From: CAYPGJ01 sp964638515
GTDB lineage: Bacteria > Planctomycetota > Phycisphaerae > Phycisphaerales > UBA1924
Reading direction: 5' to 3'
DNA length: 23,316 nt
NCBI GenBank assembly: GCA_964638515.1
Contig: CAZWZL010000039.1
Coordinates: 1 to 23,316, forward strand
Shown one piece after another: positions 1 to 7,405 of this stretch (its first letter is position 1; every line of letters begins with the position of its first letter). The notes beneath the pieces are model-generated. The model made no database searches. It was not told where the DNA came from and saw only the letters and a list, made by a program, of their open reading frames with translations. The translations under genes were made by a program, and so were the position numbers.

Positions 1-701
1 ATGCAGTTGTCCTTGCGATCCCGGATCACCTCCAGCTCGTACTCCTTCCAGCCGAGCGCGGAGCGATCGATCTGCACCTGCCCGATCATCGACGCGCGCA
101 GCCCGCGCGTGACGATGTCCTCGTACTCCTCCCGGTTGTACGCGATCCCCCCGCCCGTGCCGCCGAGCGTGAACGCCGGACGGATGATCGCCGGAAGGCC
201 GATCTCCTCCAGGAACTCCAACGCGTCCCGCAGCGTGGTCACCGTCTTCGCCGGCGGGCAGCGCAGGCCCACCGACTCCACCACCCGGCGAAACGCCTCG
301 CGGTCCTCGGCCTTGTGGATGACCTCGCGCGATGCGCCGATCATCTCGACGCCGAGCTCCTGGAACACGCCGTCGTCCCACAGCCGGCACGCGCAGTTGA
401 GCGCGGTCTGCCCGCCGAGCGTCGGCAGCACCGCGTCAATGGGCGTGCCCATGTCGCGCTCGCGCTCGATGATCTTGCGCACCGCCTCCGGCGTGATCGG
501 CTCCACGTACGTCCGATCCGAGAGCGATGGGTCCGTCATGATCGTCGCGGGGTTGCTGTTCACCAGCACCACGCGATACCCCTCCGCGCGCAACGCCTTG
601 CACGCCTGCACCCCCGAGTAATCAAACTCGCAACCCTGCCCGATGACGATCGGACCCGAACCAATGATCAGCACCGTGCGCAAGTCGTCTCGTTTGGGCA
701 T
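1..701 (-). CDS. carB: Carbamoyl-phosphate synthase large subunit, N-terminal part (partial)
   Basis: The minus strand reads from an ATG at 701 without a stop to the left edge, giving about 233 residues of a protein usually near 1070-1100. It starts MPKRDDLRTVLIIGSGPIVI and continues with GQGCEFDYSGVQA, NSNPATIMTDP, PTLGGQTALN and IIRPAFTLGGTGGGIAYN. These are the hallmark N-terminal blocks of CarB: the first preATP-grasp fold and the start of the first ATP-grasp domain. The enzyme makes carbamoyl phosphate from glutamine-derived ammonia, bicarbonate and ATP in the cytoplasm, for pyrimidine and arginine synthesis. No frameshift is visible in the part present. It diverges from the acyltransferase gene at 835; a candidate promoter lies at 768-795. 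carA is not in the window. The identification is very secure; the C-terminal three quarters cannot be judged. Confidence 0.97.
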   Translation of the reverse strand, partial: MPKRDDLRTVLIIGSGPIVIGQGCEFDYSGVQACKALRAEGYRVVLVNSNPATIMTDPSLSDRTYVEPITPEAVRKIIERERDMGTPIDAVLPTLGGQTALNCACRLWDDGVFQELGVEMIGASREVIHKAEDREAFRRVVESVGLRCPPAKTVTTLRDALEFLEEIGLPAIIRPAFTLGGTGGGIAYNREEYEDIVTRGLRASMIGQVQIDRSALGWKEYELEVIRDRKDNC

Positions 702-767
702 CGCTCGACGTCGTCCTCCACGCGTTGGCTCACCGGCGCCCGCCTCCGGCGCGCGCAAACTCCGACC

Positions 768-795
768 ACACTACAGGCTTCCGTGCGCCCGGCAA
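768..795 (-). promoter_or_regulatory. Candidate sigma70-type promoter for carB
   Basis: On the minus strand a -35-like TTGCCG (795-790) and a -10-like TAGTGT (773-768) are separated by 16 nt. A transcript from here would have a leader of about 60 nt before the carB ATG at 701. The call rests on consensus similarity only. Confidence 0.4.
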
Positions 796-823
796 CCGAC
801 CGACCTCGATGACTAGCACCGGC

Positions 824-829
824 TAACAT
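824..829 (+). promoter_or_regulatory. -10-like TAACAT placed for a leaderless start of the acyltransferase gene
   Basis: TAACAT ends 5 nt before the GTG at 835, so transcription would begin at or next to the start codon. No Shine-Dalgarno sequence is visible and no convincing -35 is seen. The same arrangement recurs before other genes in this window. Confidence 0.4.
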
Positions 830-834
830 CCGGC

Positions 835-1542
835 GTGCCCCTCACGCTTCTCTCGCTCACGATGATCTGGCTTCTCTGGGCCCTCTGCGCCAACGTCGCG
901 GCCCGCATCGCGCCCGGCACGAGCCCGCTTTCCGGTCTGGCCCTGCTCGGGGTTCGCGGATACGCCCGTGGCGTCCACCGGCTCCGGGTGCGGTCCCGCG
1001 AGCACATCCCTCAGGACCGCCGGCCGGGCCCGCTGATCGTGGTCGCGAATCACGCGTCGGGCGCCGATCCCGTGCTCATTCAGGCCGCGTGCCCGTTCCA
1101 GATCACGTGGATCATGGCCGCGGACATGGCGCACCCGGTTCTGGCGCCTGTCTGGCAGTGCGCCGAAGTGATCACGTTGAATCGGCGCGCGCGATCGGCG
1201 TTCCCGCTGCGCGAAGCCCTCCGCGCGCTGAGCAAGGGGAAGGTCATCGGCGTGTTCCCGGAAGGCCACATCGTGCGACCTCCCGGCGCCATCCTCCCGT
1301 TCCATCCCGGGGTGGCGCTGCTCGCGCAGCGATCGGGCGCGGCCGTGCTGCCCATGCTCATCGAGCGCGCCCCGATGTCGGGGAGCGCGTGGACGGATCT
1401 GTTCACGCCCAGCCGAGCCGTCGTCCGAGCGCTCCCGATCCGAACAGCGGTCCCGGGAGAGCATCGGGAGGAGTTGGTGGAGCGATGGCGAGCGGCGCTC
1501 GTCGAGGCATCGGCGCGGGGCGGGGCGGAGCGGGGCGCATGA
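835..1542 (+). CDS. Lysophospholipid acyltransferase family protein (PlsC-like)
   Basis: This 235-residue protein has the acyltransferase motifs of the PlsC/AGPAT family. The catalytic HX4D box is at about residues 72-78 (NHASGADP), the NRR block is at 116-118, the substrate-binding FPEG is at 141-144, and VLPM follows at 171-174. The family moves an acyl chain from acyl-ACP or acyl-CoA to lysophosphatidate or a related lysolipid at the inner face of the cytoplasmic membrane. The N-terminus is hydrophobic, consistent with membrane association. The start is taken as GTG at 835, which sits right behind a -10-like hexamer; an ATG at 862 is an alternative. The gene ends inside the left arm of a terminator that serves the convergent gene. 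The family call is firm, but the exact acceptor lipid cannot be told from sequence. A role in glycerophospholipid synthesis is the default inference. Confidence 0.88.
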   Translation: MPLTLLSLTMIWLLWALCANVAARIAPGTSPLSGLALLGVRGYARGVHRLRVRSREHIPQDRRPGPLIVVANHASGADPVLIQAACPFQITWIMAADMAHPVLAPVWQCAEVITLNRRARSAFPLREALRALSKGKVIGVFPEGHIVRPPGAILPFHPGVALLAQRSGAAVLPMLIERAPMSGSAWTDLFTPSRAVVRALPIRTAVPGEHREELVERWRAALVEASARGGAERGA

Positions 1543-1574
1543 AAAAGCCGCGGAAGACAAGGGTCTTCCGCGGC
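1541..1574 (-). terminator. Intrinsic terminator of the dockerin-ended gene, between convergent genes
   Basis: A perfect 12-bp inverted repeat (1547-1558 with 1563-1574, loop of 4 nt) is followed on the minus strand by TTTTTC. It lies about 40 nt past the stop of the minus-strand gene at 1616. Its U-tract side overlaps the TGA of the plus-strand acyltransferase at 1540-1542. In the plus direction no T tract follows. Confidence 0.85.
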
Positions 1575-1615
1575 CTGGAATGAGAATCGGTCAACCGACC
1601 GAGGTCGTCACACCA

Positions 1616-4342
1616 TTACACGCAAGGCACGCCGAAGCCGGACAGCACCGCGTTCAGGTCAGTGAAGTTGGTGGTGTTGTCGTCCGGCACGCCGTCGCCG
1701 TCCGCGTCGGGGGCGACGTTGCCGCCGACGTTCGGACCGGTCTGGCCGAAGAACGAGAGGACGTTGTTCAGATCGTTGAAGTTCACGATCCCGTCGTCGT
1801 TCGTGTCGCCCAGGCAGGGCAGGGCCCACGCCCTGACATTGTCAAGGTAGTGGATCGAGCCGGCCGGGGCCGTGTTCTCGTCGCCGCCCGACAGGAAGAT
1901 GATGTCGAGGTTCTTGCTCAACACCAGGGTGCTCCCGTCGCACGTGTTCAGAGAATTGGGCTTGACGACCGCGCCGACGCTGTCACGCAGGAGCGTGCCG
2001 TTGATGCGGAACGTGTGGTTGCCGCCGAGGTTCTTGTGAATCGACAGCTTGTACCACGAGTTGAAGTTCACGCCCATGGACGCGAGCGAGGTGCCCGAGT
2101 CAACCCAGACGATGGCCGTGGGCCCGCCCGACACGACCGGGCACACGAACGCCGGATTCGGCGTCGAGTACCAGAGGGTCTGCGTGACCGAGGAGAACAC
2201 GAGGCGTGTTCCGAGGCTGAACGTCGTCGAGAACGCCGTGGCCTGGCCGGGGCTCCACACGCGGGTCGTGGCGCCGTCGGTCAGCCGGTTGTCGCTGCTC
2301 GTGGCCCAGCCGCGAGTGCTGGAGGCCACCACGTTCGGCAGGCGCGTCGTGGCCTGCGTGAACAGGGCGAACGCCGGATCGCCCGGGGGCAGCGGGTCCG
2401 TGTCGCGGAACAGGTTCTCCATGCACAGGATCTTGGTCGTGTTGTCGACCGTGCCCTGCTGGATCGGCATGCTGCCGGCCGACGTCCAACGGAACGGCGT
2501 CGCCGTGTTGCCGTCGTCGTCGTGACGACCGATCGTCACACCGATGATGCCCCACTCGAGGTCATCGTTGTACACGAGCGAGAACGGAGGCAGCACCACG
2601 TTGGGCAGCGTCGCGCACGCGATGTCAATGTCGTCGATCGACATCGTGTTGCCCGCGCCGAACGCGTTGTTCTCCGACTCGTACCAGTAGGAGTCGATCG
2701 AGTTCACGAACGCCGTGCCCGTGTAGATCGTCGCGCCGGCGACGGTCACCGTCATGGCCCGCGTGTCCGTCACGCTGAAGCACACGTTGCGGTACGTGTT
2801 GTCGAAGGGCCAGTTGAAGCCCGTCGCCACCACGTCCACGCCGATCACCGCCACGTTGTCGAACGGCGTCGTCGTGCCTTCCGGATCGACCGGGTCATAG
2901 AGCCCGTTGATCTGGATGTACGACGCGGCGACGAACGGCGCCGGGGGCGCCTCGCGGCCGATGTACAGACGCGCCACCATGTCGCCGTCCGTCAGCGACT
3001 CGGGGTTCAGACCGCGCACCGTCACGTTGCCGGCCGGGATCTTGACCTTCGTGCACATCACGAACGGGCTGCCCGGGGTGGCGTACGTCACGGGGATGTC
3101 CGTGTTGTTCTCCTGACGATAGCGATCGTCGGGGAACACGTTCGCCTGGCGGATCGTCTTGTTCTGCGCGCCGTCGTTGATGACGGTCGCCTTCGCCGAG
3201 AGACGATCGATCCAGCGCGTGCCCTGACCGAACAGCGCGCCGCCGTTCAGCCACTCGATGTTGTCGAGGTACTGACCGCTGACGCACTCGAGCGGCGGGG
3301 GCACCGGCAGGACGAACTCTTCGCCCGTCACCACCATGTTGTCGACGTAGTGCGCCCGGTTCTGGCTCTCGAACGAGCCGCGGACCGAGAAGCGGTCGAA
3401 GCGGGGCGCCGTGATGCCCGGGGCCGTGTAGCCCAGAACCTCGCCGTTGCCGTCGCGATAGTTGATCTTGAGACCGACCTGGCCGTCCAGACGAGCCTCG
3501 TGGATGATGTCAAACCACGCGTTCACCGGCACGTTCATGTTGCTGCCGGCGTTCGGGTGACCCGCGGGGAACACGAGCGGCACGAAGATGCCGGTCGTGA
3601 ACGAGTTCGGGTTCAGGCCGAGGTTGTAGAAGTCCGGGATCGTGCCCACCGGGAGGCCGATGTCCGGGGTGGCGTTGGTGCCGCCCCAGAGCACGCGGTC
3701 AACGATGAAGCCCGACGTCACGTTGATGCCCTCGTTCGTCCAGAGGGTGTCGATCGACGTGACGAAGTTTTCCGTGGTCAGCTTGGCCGGCGTCGTCGCG
3801 TTCGCGGAGAACAGGAACCGGATGTCGGGCGCGCCCGTCGGCAGGTTCGTCTTCGCGAAGTTGTACGACAGACCCGTGAAGAACAGGTCCGGGGCCTGCG
3901 CCACGTTCACGAACTGACGGATCTTCTGGGTGGTGTTGCCGCCCGCGTCCTCGCTCACAACGCCCATCTCGGGCGCCGTGCGGGCGAAGGACACGTGGCT
4001 GCGACCGGTCACGCCGGCGGACACGCCGCCCCACGTCACCATCGTCGTCTGGTTGGCCAGCGACGCGGGCAGCGGGAGGAACCCTTCGAACCCGTCCATC
4101 ATGCTGGACTGATTCGGGCCGTCGGTCCCGACCGTGCCGCGCGAGATCGCGCCGAACGCCGAGCCGATATCCAAACGGGTCCCGTTGTCCACGGCCTTGC
4201 CCAGCAGCGCTGGGGCAGGTCGCTCAAACTGGCCCGTCGCTGCGTTGATTTCACGCAGCTCCGTCTTGCGCAGCTCGCCCGCCGCGAAGGCCGTTCCGGC
4301 CATCGCCAGGCCCACTGCGCTCACAATCACTACTTTTCTCAT
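1616..4342 (-). CDS. Secreted multi-module protein with planctomycete-type dockerin C-terminus
   Basis: This 908-residue protein starts at the ATG at 4342, where a signal peptide (MRKVVIVSAVGLAMAGTAFA, 1-20) begins and GAGGAG lies 10 nt upstream; an in-frame GTG further upstream is less likely. After the signal come three similar beta-rich modules. Each closes or opens with a DN-type motif: HYVDNMVV (331-338), YLDNIEW (358-364), MSIDDIDI (567-574), YNDDLEW (591-597) and HYLDNVRAW (831-839). The look is of LamG/concanavalin-like sandwiches, which is an inference. The C-terminus has two dockerin-like Ca2+ loops: GDTNDDG with NFNDLNNVLSFFG (845-866), and a second one enlarged by a few residues (879-904). 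Such tails are common on exported planctomycete proteins, where they are thought to aid attachment or assembly rather than to build cellulosomes. No catalytic motif is recognised. The gene is monocistronic with its own terminator. Confidence 0.82.
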   Translation of the reverse strand: MRKVVIVSAVGLAMAGTAFAAGELRKTELREINAATGQFERPAPALLGKAVDNGTRLDIGSAFGAISRGTVGTDGPNQSSMMDGFEGFLPLPASLANQTTMVTWGGVSAGVTGRSHVSFARTAPEMGVVSEDAGGNTTQKIRQFVNVAQAPDLFFTGLSYNFAKTNLPTGAPDIRFLFSANATTPAKLTTENFVTSIDTLWTNEGINVTSGFIVDRVLWGGTNATPDIGLPVGTIPDFYNLGLNPNSFTTGIFVPLVFPAGHPNAGSNMNVPVNAWFDIIHEARLDGQVGLKINYRDGNGEVLGYTAPGITAPRFDRFSVRGSFESQNRAHYVDNMVVTGEEFVLPVPPPLECVSGQYLDNIEWLNGGALFGQGTRWIDRLSAKATVINDGAQNKTIRQANVFPDDRYRQENNTDIPVTYATPGSPFVMCTKVKIPAGNVTVRGLNPESLTDGDMVARLYIGREAPPAPFVAASYIQINGLYDPVDPEGTTTPFDNVAVIGVDVVATGFNWPFDNTYRNVCFSVTDTRAMTVTVAGATIYTGTAFVNSIDSYWYESENNAFGAGNTMSIDDIDIACATLPNVVLPPFSLVYNDDLEWGIIGVTIGRHDDDGNTATPFRWTSAGSMPIQQGTVDNTTKILCMENLFRDTDPLPPGDPAFALFTQATTRLPNVVASSTRGWATSSDNRLTDGATTRVWSPGQATAFSTTFSLGTRLVFSSVTQTLWYSTPNPAFVCPVVSGGPTAIVWVDSGTSLASMGVNFNSWYKLSIHKNLGGNHTFRINGTLLRDSVGAVVKPNSLNTCDGSTLVLSKNLDIIFLSGGDENTAPAGSIHYLDNVRAWALPCLGDTNDDGIVNFNDLNNVLSFFGQTGPNVGGNVAPDADGDGVPDDNTTNFTDLNAVLSGFGVPCV

Positions 4343-4664
4343 GATGCGGAATCTCCTCGTGACGAACCGCCTAAACCAGTCGTCCCTCGGGAGGATCCGA
4401 CCACCGTACCCCACCGAGGACGCAGCCCGCGGGTGGTTCAACGCGGGCCAACTAACGACCGCCTGAAGCGGGACATCAACAACCATCATGAACCCAATCC
4501 ATACCGATTACAAGCGCAACATCAGCGGATGCCACAAGATTGGCCCGCACACACGCCCGCAGAACCCCTCATAGCGATCACTAACACTCCCGAGCTGCGA
4601 ACCCCTGGCGCAATATCCTCACGCCTCCCCCAACTTCTCGCTGGGGGTTTCCCTAGATTCACAT
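4343..4664. other. Intergenic region upstream of the dockerin-ended gene
   Basis: These 322 bases carry no supported gene. They hold the Shine-Dalgarno sequence of the minus-strand gene (GAGGAG, 4358-4353) and a GC hairpin at 4627-4647. The middle part (about 4440-4620) is more AT-rich than the surrounding genes and probably contains the promoter of the 908-aa protein, but I could not pick out one convincing -35/-10 pair. The long plus-strand open frame crossing this stretch is an antisense shadow. Confidence 0.6.
4627..4650. terminator. Short GC hairpin after the PEGA lipoprotein gene, possible weak terminator
   Basis: CCCCCA (4627-4632) pairs with TGGGGG (4642-4647) around a 9-nt loop. It lies 18 nt beyond the stop of the minus-strand PEGA gene, but on that strand no T tract follows. 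On the plus strand TTT follows, although no plus-strand gene precedes it. Its role is therefore uncertain. Confidence 0.3.
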
Positions 4665-5090
4665 TTAGTCGTTCGGAGCGCTCTCGCCGCCCGTCCCGCG
4701 CTCGCCCATCTCACGCCCGCGCTCCACCAGACCGTCCACATCCTCCTCCGCGCGCCGGAGCTCGAAGTGCCAGCGTGTCTCGCTCCGAAACCGCGTTGGC
4801 GCGACGGTCGCGATCAGGTCCAGCCCCGGAACGTCGTGCAGCTCGCCCTTGACGTTCCTCTTCTCCCACACGGCCTCATAACCCTCCAGCATCACGCGCA
4901 CGTCGTACGCGCCCTCCCATTCATACTCCACCTCCACCGGCGTGCGGCCAACCTCAACATCGTTCACCCACACCATCGCGCCCACCGGCTCGCTGGTGAT
5001 GTGAATCGCCCGCTCGATGCAGCCGGCGCACGTCATCGTCCATACCAAGCCCCCCGATCCGAGCCACCAGCCGCGCACGCCCCGCATCAC
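4665..5090 (-). CDS. PEGA-domain lipoprotein
   Basis: This 141-residue protein has an N-terminal hydrophobic stretch ending in a lipobox-like TCAGC (Cys24), so a lipoprotein signal is likely, although Cys rather than Leu sits at -3. A PEGA domain follows at about residues 29-80 (SEPVGAMVWVNDVEVGRTPVEV ends the first strands, then YDVRVMLEGYE). PEGA domains are small beta folds found on surface and envelope proteins; no enzymatic role is known. The tail is charged and low in complexity. The start is GTG at 5090, which overlaps the lptB stop by 4 nt (GTGA); ATG at 5087 is one codon inside. The coupling to lptB suggests a role in the envelope or LPS transport context, which is an inference. The family is secure, the function is not. 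Confidence 0.82.
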   Translation of the reverse strand: MMRGVRGWWLGSGGLVWTMTCAGCIERAIHITSEPVGAMVWVNDVEVGRTPVEVEYEWEGAYDVRVMLEGYEAVWEKRNVKGELHDVPGLDLIATVAPTRFRSETRWHFELRRAEEDVDGLVERGREMGERGTGGESAPND

Positions 5091-5863
5091 ACGCCTCCCT
5101 TCATGGCCGGCGCGGCCACGTCGTCAAACTCATCGCCCCGGAACAACGAGCCCAGATAACTCCGGCGCACCACCTCGTCGTTGATCAACTCTCGGGGCGT
5201 GCCCTCGCGCAGCACCTTGCCCTCATTAATGATGTAGGCCCGGTCGCACACCCGCAGCGTCTGCTGCACGTTGTGATCCGTGATCAGCACCGCGATCCCC
5301 ATGTCCTCCAGCCGACGGATCTCCCGCTGCAGATCCTCCACGGCCAACGGGTCCACCCCGCTGAACGGCTCGTCCAGCAGTATCAACCTCGGCCTCGTGA
5401 CCAGCGCCCGCGCGATCTCCAGCTTCCGTCGCTCCCCCCCCGAGCACGTCCGGGCCTGCTCATCGCGCTTGTGCTGCAGGTGAAACTGCTCCAGCAATTC
5501 CTCCCGACGCTTCACGCGCTCCCGTCGGGGCAGTTTCATGACCTCCAGGATCGCGTCGATGTTCTCGGCCACGGTCAGGCGCGAAAACACGCTGGGCTCC
5601 TGCGAGAGATACCCCATGCCGAGCCGCGCCCGACGGTACATGGCCAGCCCCGACACGTCCCGCCCGTCGAACACCACCCGCCCGCCATCAGCATCGATCA
5701 TCCCGATCGTGATCCGGAAGCTGGTCGTCTTCCCCGCCCCGTTGCGCCCGAGCAGCCCCACGATCTCGGCTTTGCCCACACGGAACGACACCCCGTCGAC
5801 GACGGTCCTCCCGCCGTACCGCTTGATCAGCCCCTGCGCCTCGAGCAACGCCTGTGTCGCCAC
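5087..5863 (-). CDS. lptB: LPS export ABC transporter ATP-binding protein LptB
   Basis: This 258-residue protein matches the usual LptB size plus a short tail. Motifs in order: Walker A GRNGAGKTT (39-47), Q-loop Gln88 in YLSQEPSVFSRLTV, signature CSGGERRKLEIARAL (140-154), Walker B LILLDEPFSGVDP (160-172) and H-loop His197 in TDHNVQ. The stretch YLSQEPSVFSRLTVAENI and the DHNVQQTL block are typical of LptB rather than of amino-acid importers. LptB dimers power the LptFG complex, which extracts lipopolysaccharide from the inner membrane toward the outer membrane. The start is GTG at 5863, 6 nt after a -10-like TAGACT. The gene follows the DUF4870 gene by 26 nt and overlaps the PEGA lipoprotein gene by 4 nt. 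lptF, lptG and lptC are not in the window. The first signature residue is Cys where Leu is usual. Confidence 0.93.
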   Translation of the reverse strand: MATQALLEAQGLIKRYGGRTVVDGVSFRVGKAEIVGLLGRNGAGKTTSFRITIGMIDADGGRVVFDGRDVSGLAMYRRARLGMGYLSQEPSVFSRLTVAENIDAILEVMKLPRRERVKRREELLEQFHLQHKRDEQARTCSGGERRKLEIARALVTRPRLILLDEPFSGVDPLAVEDLQREIRRLEDMGIAVLITDHNVQQTLRVCDRAYIINEGKVLREGTPRELINDEVVRRSYLGSLFRGDEFDDVAAPAMKGGV

Positions 5864-5869
5864 CGCCCA

Positions 5870-5875
5870 AGTCTA
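5870..5875 (-). promoter_or_regulatory. -10-like TAGACT before the lptB GTG
   Basis: On the minus strand TAGACT (5875-5870) ends 6 nt before the GTG at 5863. No Shine-Dalgarno sequence is seen. It could give a leaderless lptB transcript independent of the upstream DUF4870 gene. It sits in the 26-nt gap between the two genes. Confidence 0.4.
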
Positions 5876-5889
5876 CTCGCCCGCTGATC

Positions 5890-6309
5890 TCACGAGCAGA
5901 CCAGCCGGAAGCACATCGGATACCGGTAGTACTCGCCGCGGTTCGCCGCCATGGAGCCTTTCACCACCCAGATGACCACGAAGATCACGCCGATCACCGT
6001 GGCCGGCGCCACCAGAATCCCGCCGATGCCGATCGTCACGATCACGAACAGTGCGAACAGCAGCGACCAGATCAGCAGCGAGATCGAGAAGTTCAGCGCT
6101 TCCCGGCCGTGATCGTCGATGTACCCCGACGTCTCCCTCTTCATCAGCCACATGACCAGCGGCACGAGGGGCGCGAACGGTCCGAGCACCGGGTACGTCG
6201 CCACCCCCGCGACGTGCATCAGCGTGGCCCACGTCCGCTCGTCCGGTGTCGTGCCCGTTATCCCGGCGTCGTACACGTGTGCCTGCATGGGATCGCGCTC
6301 CTCGTCCAT
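5890..6309 (-). CDS. DUF4870 domain-containing membrane protein
   Basis: This 139-residue protein carries the typical DUF4870 pattern: a soluble start, TWATLMHVAGVATYPVLGP entering a first membrane segment, the conserved DHGREALNFSIS motif (about residues 66-77), then two closely spaced hydrophobic segments (about 78-118). It ends in a YYRYP-type tail, as in many relatives. The family is widespread in bacteria and has no established function. The start is ATG at 6309 with GGGAGG about 8-10 nt upstream. It lies upstream of lptB on the same strand with 26 nt between them, so it may head a DUF4870-lptB-PEGA unit, although lptB may also have its own start signal. It is divergent from pdxA. Confidence 0.85.
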   Translation of the reverse strand: MDEERDPMQAHVYDAGITGTTPDERTWATLMHVAGVATYPVLGPFAPLVPLVMWLMKRETSGYIDDHGREALNFSISLLIWSLLFALFVIVTIGIGGILVAPATVIGVIFVVIWVVKGSMAANRGEYYRYPMCFRLVCS

Positions 6310-6380
6310 CGGGTCCTACCTCCCCGCCTCCCGTTCATTCCGCCTTTCGAGCCCCCGCTTTCATGCCCACCCCGGCAACA

Positions 6381-6386
6381 TAGCAT
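6381..6386 (+). promoter_or_regulatory. -10-like TAGCAT before the pdxA GTG
   Basis: TAGCAT ends 8 nt before the GTG at 6395. No Shine-Dalgarno sequence lies between them. The position fits a leaderless or nearly leaderless pdxA transcript. It lies in the 85-nt gap between divergent genes. Confidence 0.4.
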
Positions 6387-6394
6387 CACGTTCC

Positions 6395-7405
6395 GTGCTC
6401 CCCACCCTCGCCATCTCGGCCGGCGACCCCCTTGGCATCGGACCCGAGGTCCTCCTCAAGGCTCTCTCGCGCCCGCTCGCTTTCCCCGCGCGAGTCCTTA
6501 TCTATGCGCACGACCGGTCGCTCCATCGGGCCGCGGAAGAGTGCTCGATCTCCCCGTTCTGGCGCGGCCTCGCCCCGGATCAGCCGCCCCCGGACGAGCC
6601 CGGCACTTTCTGCATCGATCACCCAACCCTGCCGCTTCCCGAACTGGCGCGCCACGAGGACGACGCGCTCGCCGGCGCGGCGTCGTTCGGATACCTCGAT
6701 CACGCGATCAACGCCTGCCTTGCAACCCACACCGCCCCGCCCCTGGCCCACGCCCTCGTGACAGCGCCCATCTCCAAGCGCGCCTGGGCGCTCGCGGGCC
6801 ACGCCCGGTGGCCCGGCCACACGGAGCTCCTCGCGCATCGCTTCAACGCGTCCCGGGTCGCCATGCTGTTCGATGCGCCGCAGCTGCGCGTCGCGCTGGT
6901 CACGCATCACGTTCCTCTGCTCTCGCTGGGCCAGCACCTCACCTCCGAGCGCATCCTCGACACCATCGAGATCGCGCACCAGCACCTTCGCGATCTCGAC
7001 GTCGACGAGCCGCGCATCGCCGTCTGCGGGCTCAATCCGCACGCCGGCGAGCAGGGCCTGCTCGGGCACGAAGAGCAAACACTCGTCACCCCCGCGCTCG
7101 AGCGCGCCAGATCGCGCGGGATCAACGCGCTCGGCCCGTTCCCCGCCGACACCGTGTTCCTCGGCGCGCTCGAGCGCCGCTTCGACCTCGTCGTGGCCCT
7201 CTATCACGACCAGGGCCTCATCCCCGTGAAGACCATCGCGCGAGATGACGCCGTCAACGTGACGGCGGGGCTCCCCGTGCCCCGAACCTCACCCGATCAC
7301 GGCGTGGCATACGACATCGCCGGCGGCAATCGCGCGAACCCCTCCTCCATGCGCCGTGCGATCGAACTCGCTCTCACCCTCGCCGCACGACGCGCGCAGG
7401 CCTAG
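6395..7405 (+). CDS. pdxA: 4-hydroxythreonine-4-phosphate dehydrogenase
   Basis: The call starts at GTG 6395 and gives 336 residues, the normal PdxA size; the frame is open further upstream but that part does not resemble the family. The protein opens with the family block LAISAGDPLGIGPE. The three metal-binding histidines are visible as His142 (WPGHTELLAH), His171 or His172 (VTHHVPL) and His271 (YHDQGLIPVK). GLNPHAGEQGLLGHEE and the closing GLPVPRTSPDHGVAYDIAG complete the pattern. PdxA oxidises 4-phosphohydroxy-L-threonine with NAD+, leading to 3-amino-1-hydroxyacetone phosphate for PdxJ, in the DXP-dependent pyridoxal phosphate pathway. pdxJ is not nearby. Its stop shares CTAG with the stop of the convergent membrane-protein gene. 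The PLP-dependent threonine aldolase further along may be a consumer of the product, but this is only context. Confidence 0.96.
   Translation: MLPTLAISAGDPLGIGPEVLLKALSRPLAFPARVLIYAHDRSLHRAAEECSISPFWRGLAPDQPPPDEPGTFCIDHPTLPLPELARHEDDALAGAASFGYLDHAINACLATHTAPPLAHALVTAPISKRAWALAGHARWPGHTELLAHRFNASRVAMLFDAPQLRVALVTHHVPLLSLGQHLTSERILDTIEIAHQHLRDLDVDEPRIAVCGLNPHAGEQGLLGHEEQTLVTPALERARSRGINALGPFPADTVFLGALERRFDLVVALYHDQGLIPVKTIARDDAVNVTAGLPVPRTSPDHGVAYDIAGGNRANPSSMRRAIELALTLAARRAQA

Noticed and set aside
4343..4489. An upstream in-frame GTG that would lengthen the dockerin-ended protein by 49 residues
   Set aside because: The extension would bury the signal peptide, and the SD sits before the ATG at 4342.
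1580..4852. A very long plus-strand open frame (1090 codons) opposite the dockerin-ended gene
   Set aside because: The translation is Arg/Val/His-rich without any domain, whereas the minus strand gives a signal peptide, repeats and a dockerin tail. Long antisense frames are expected from the codon bias of this DNA.
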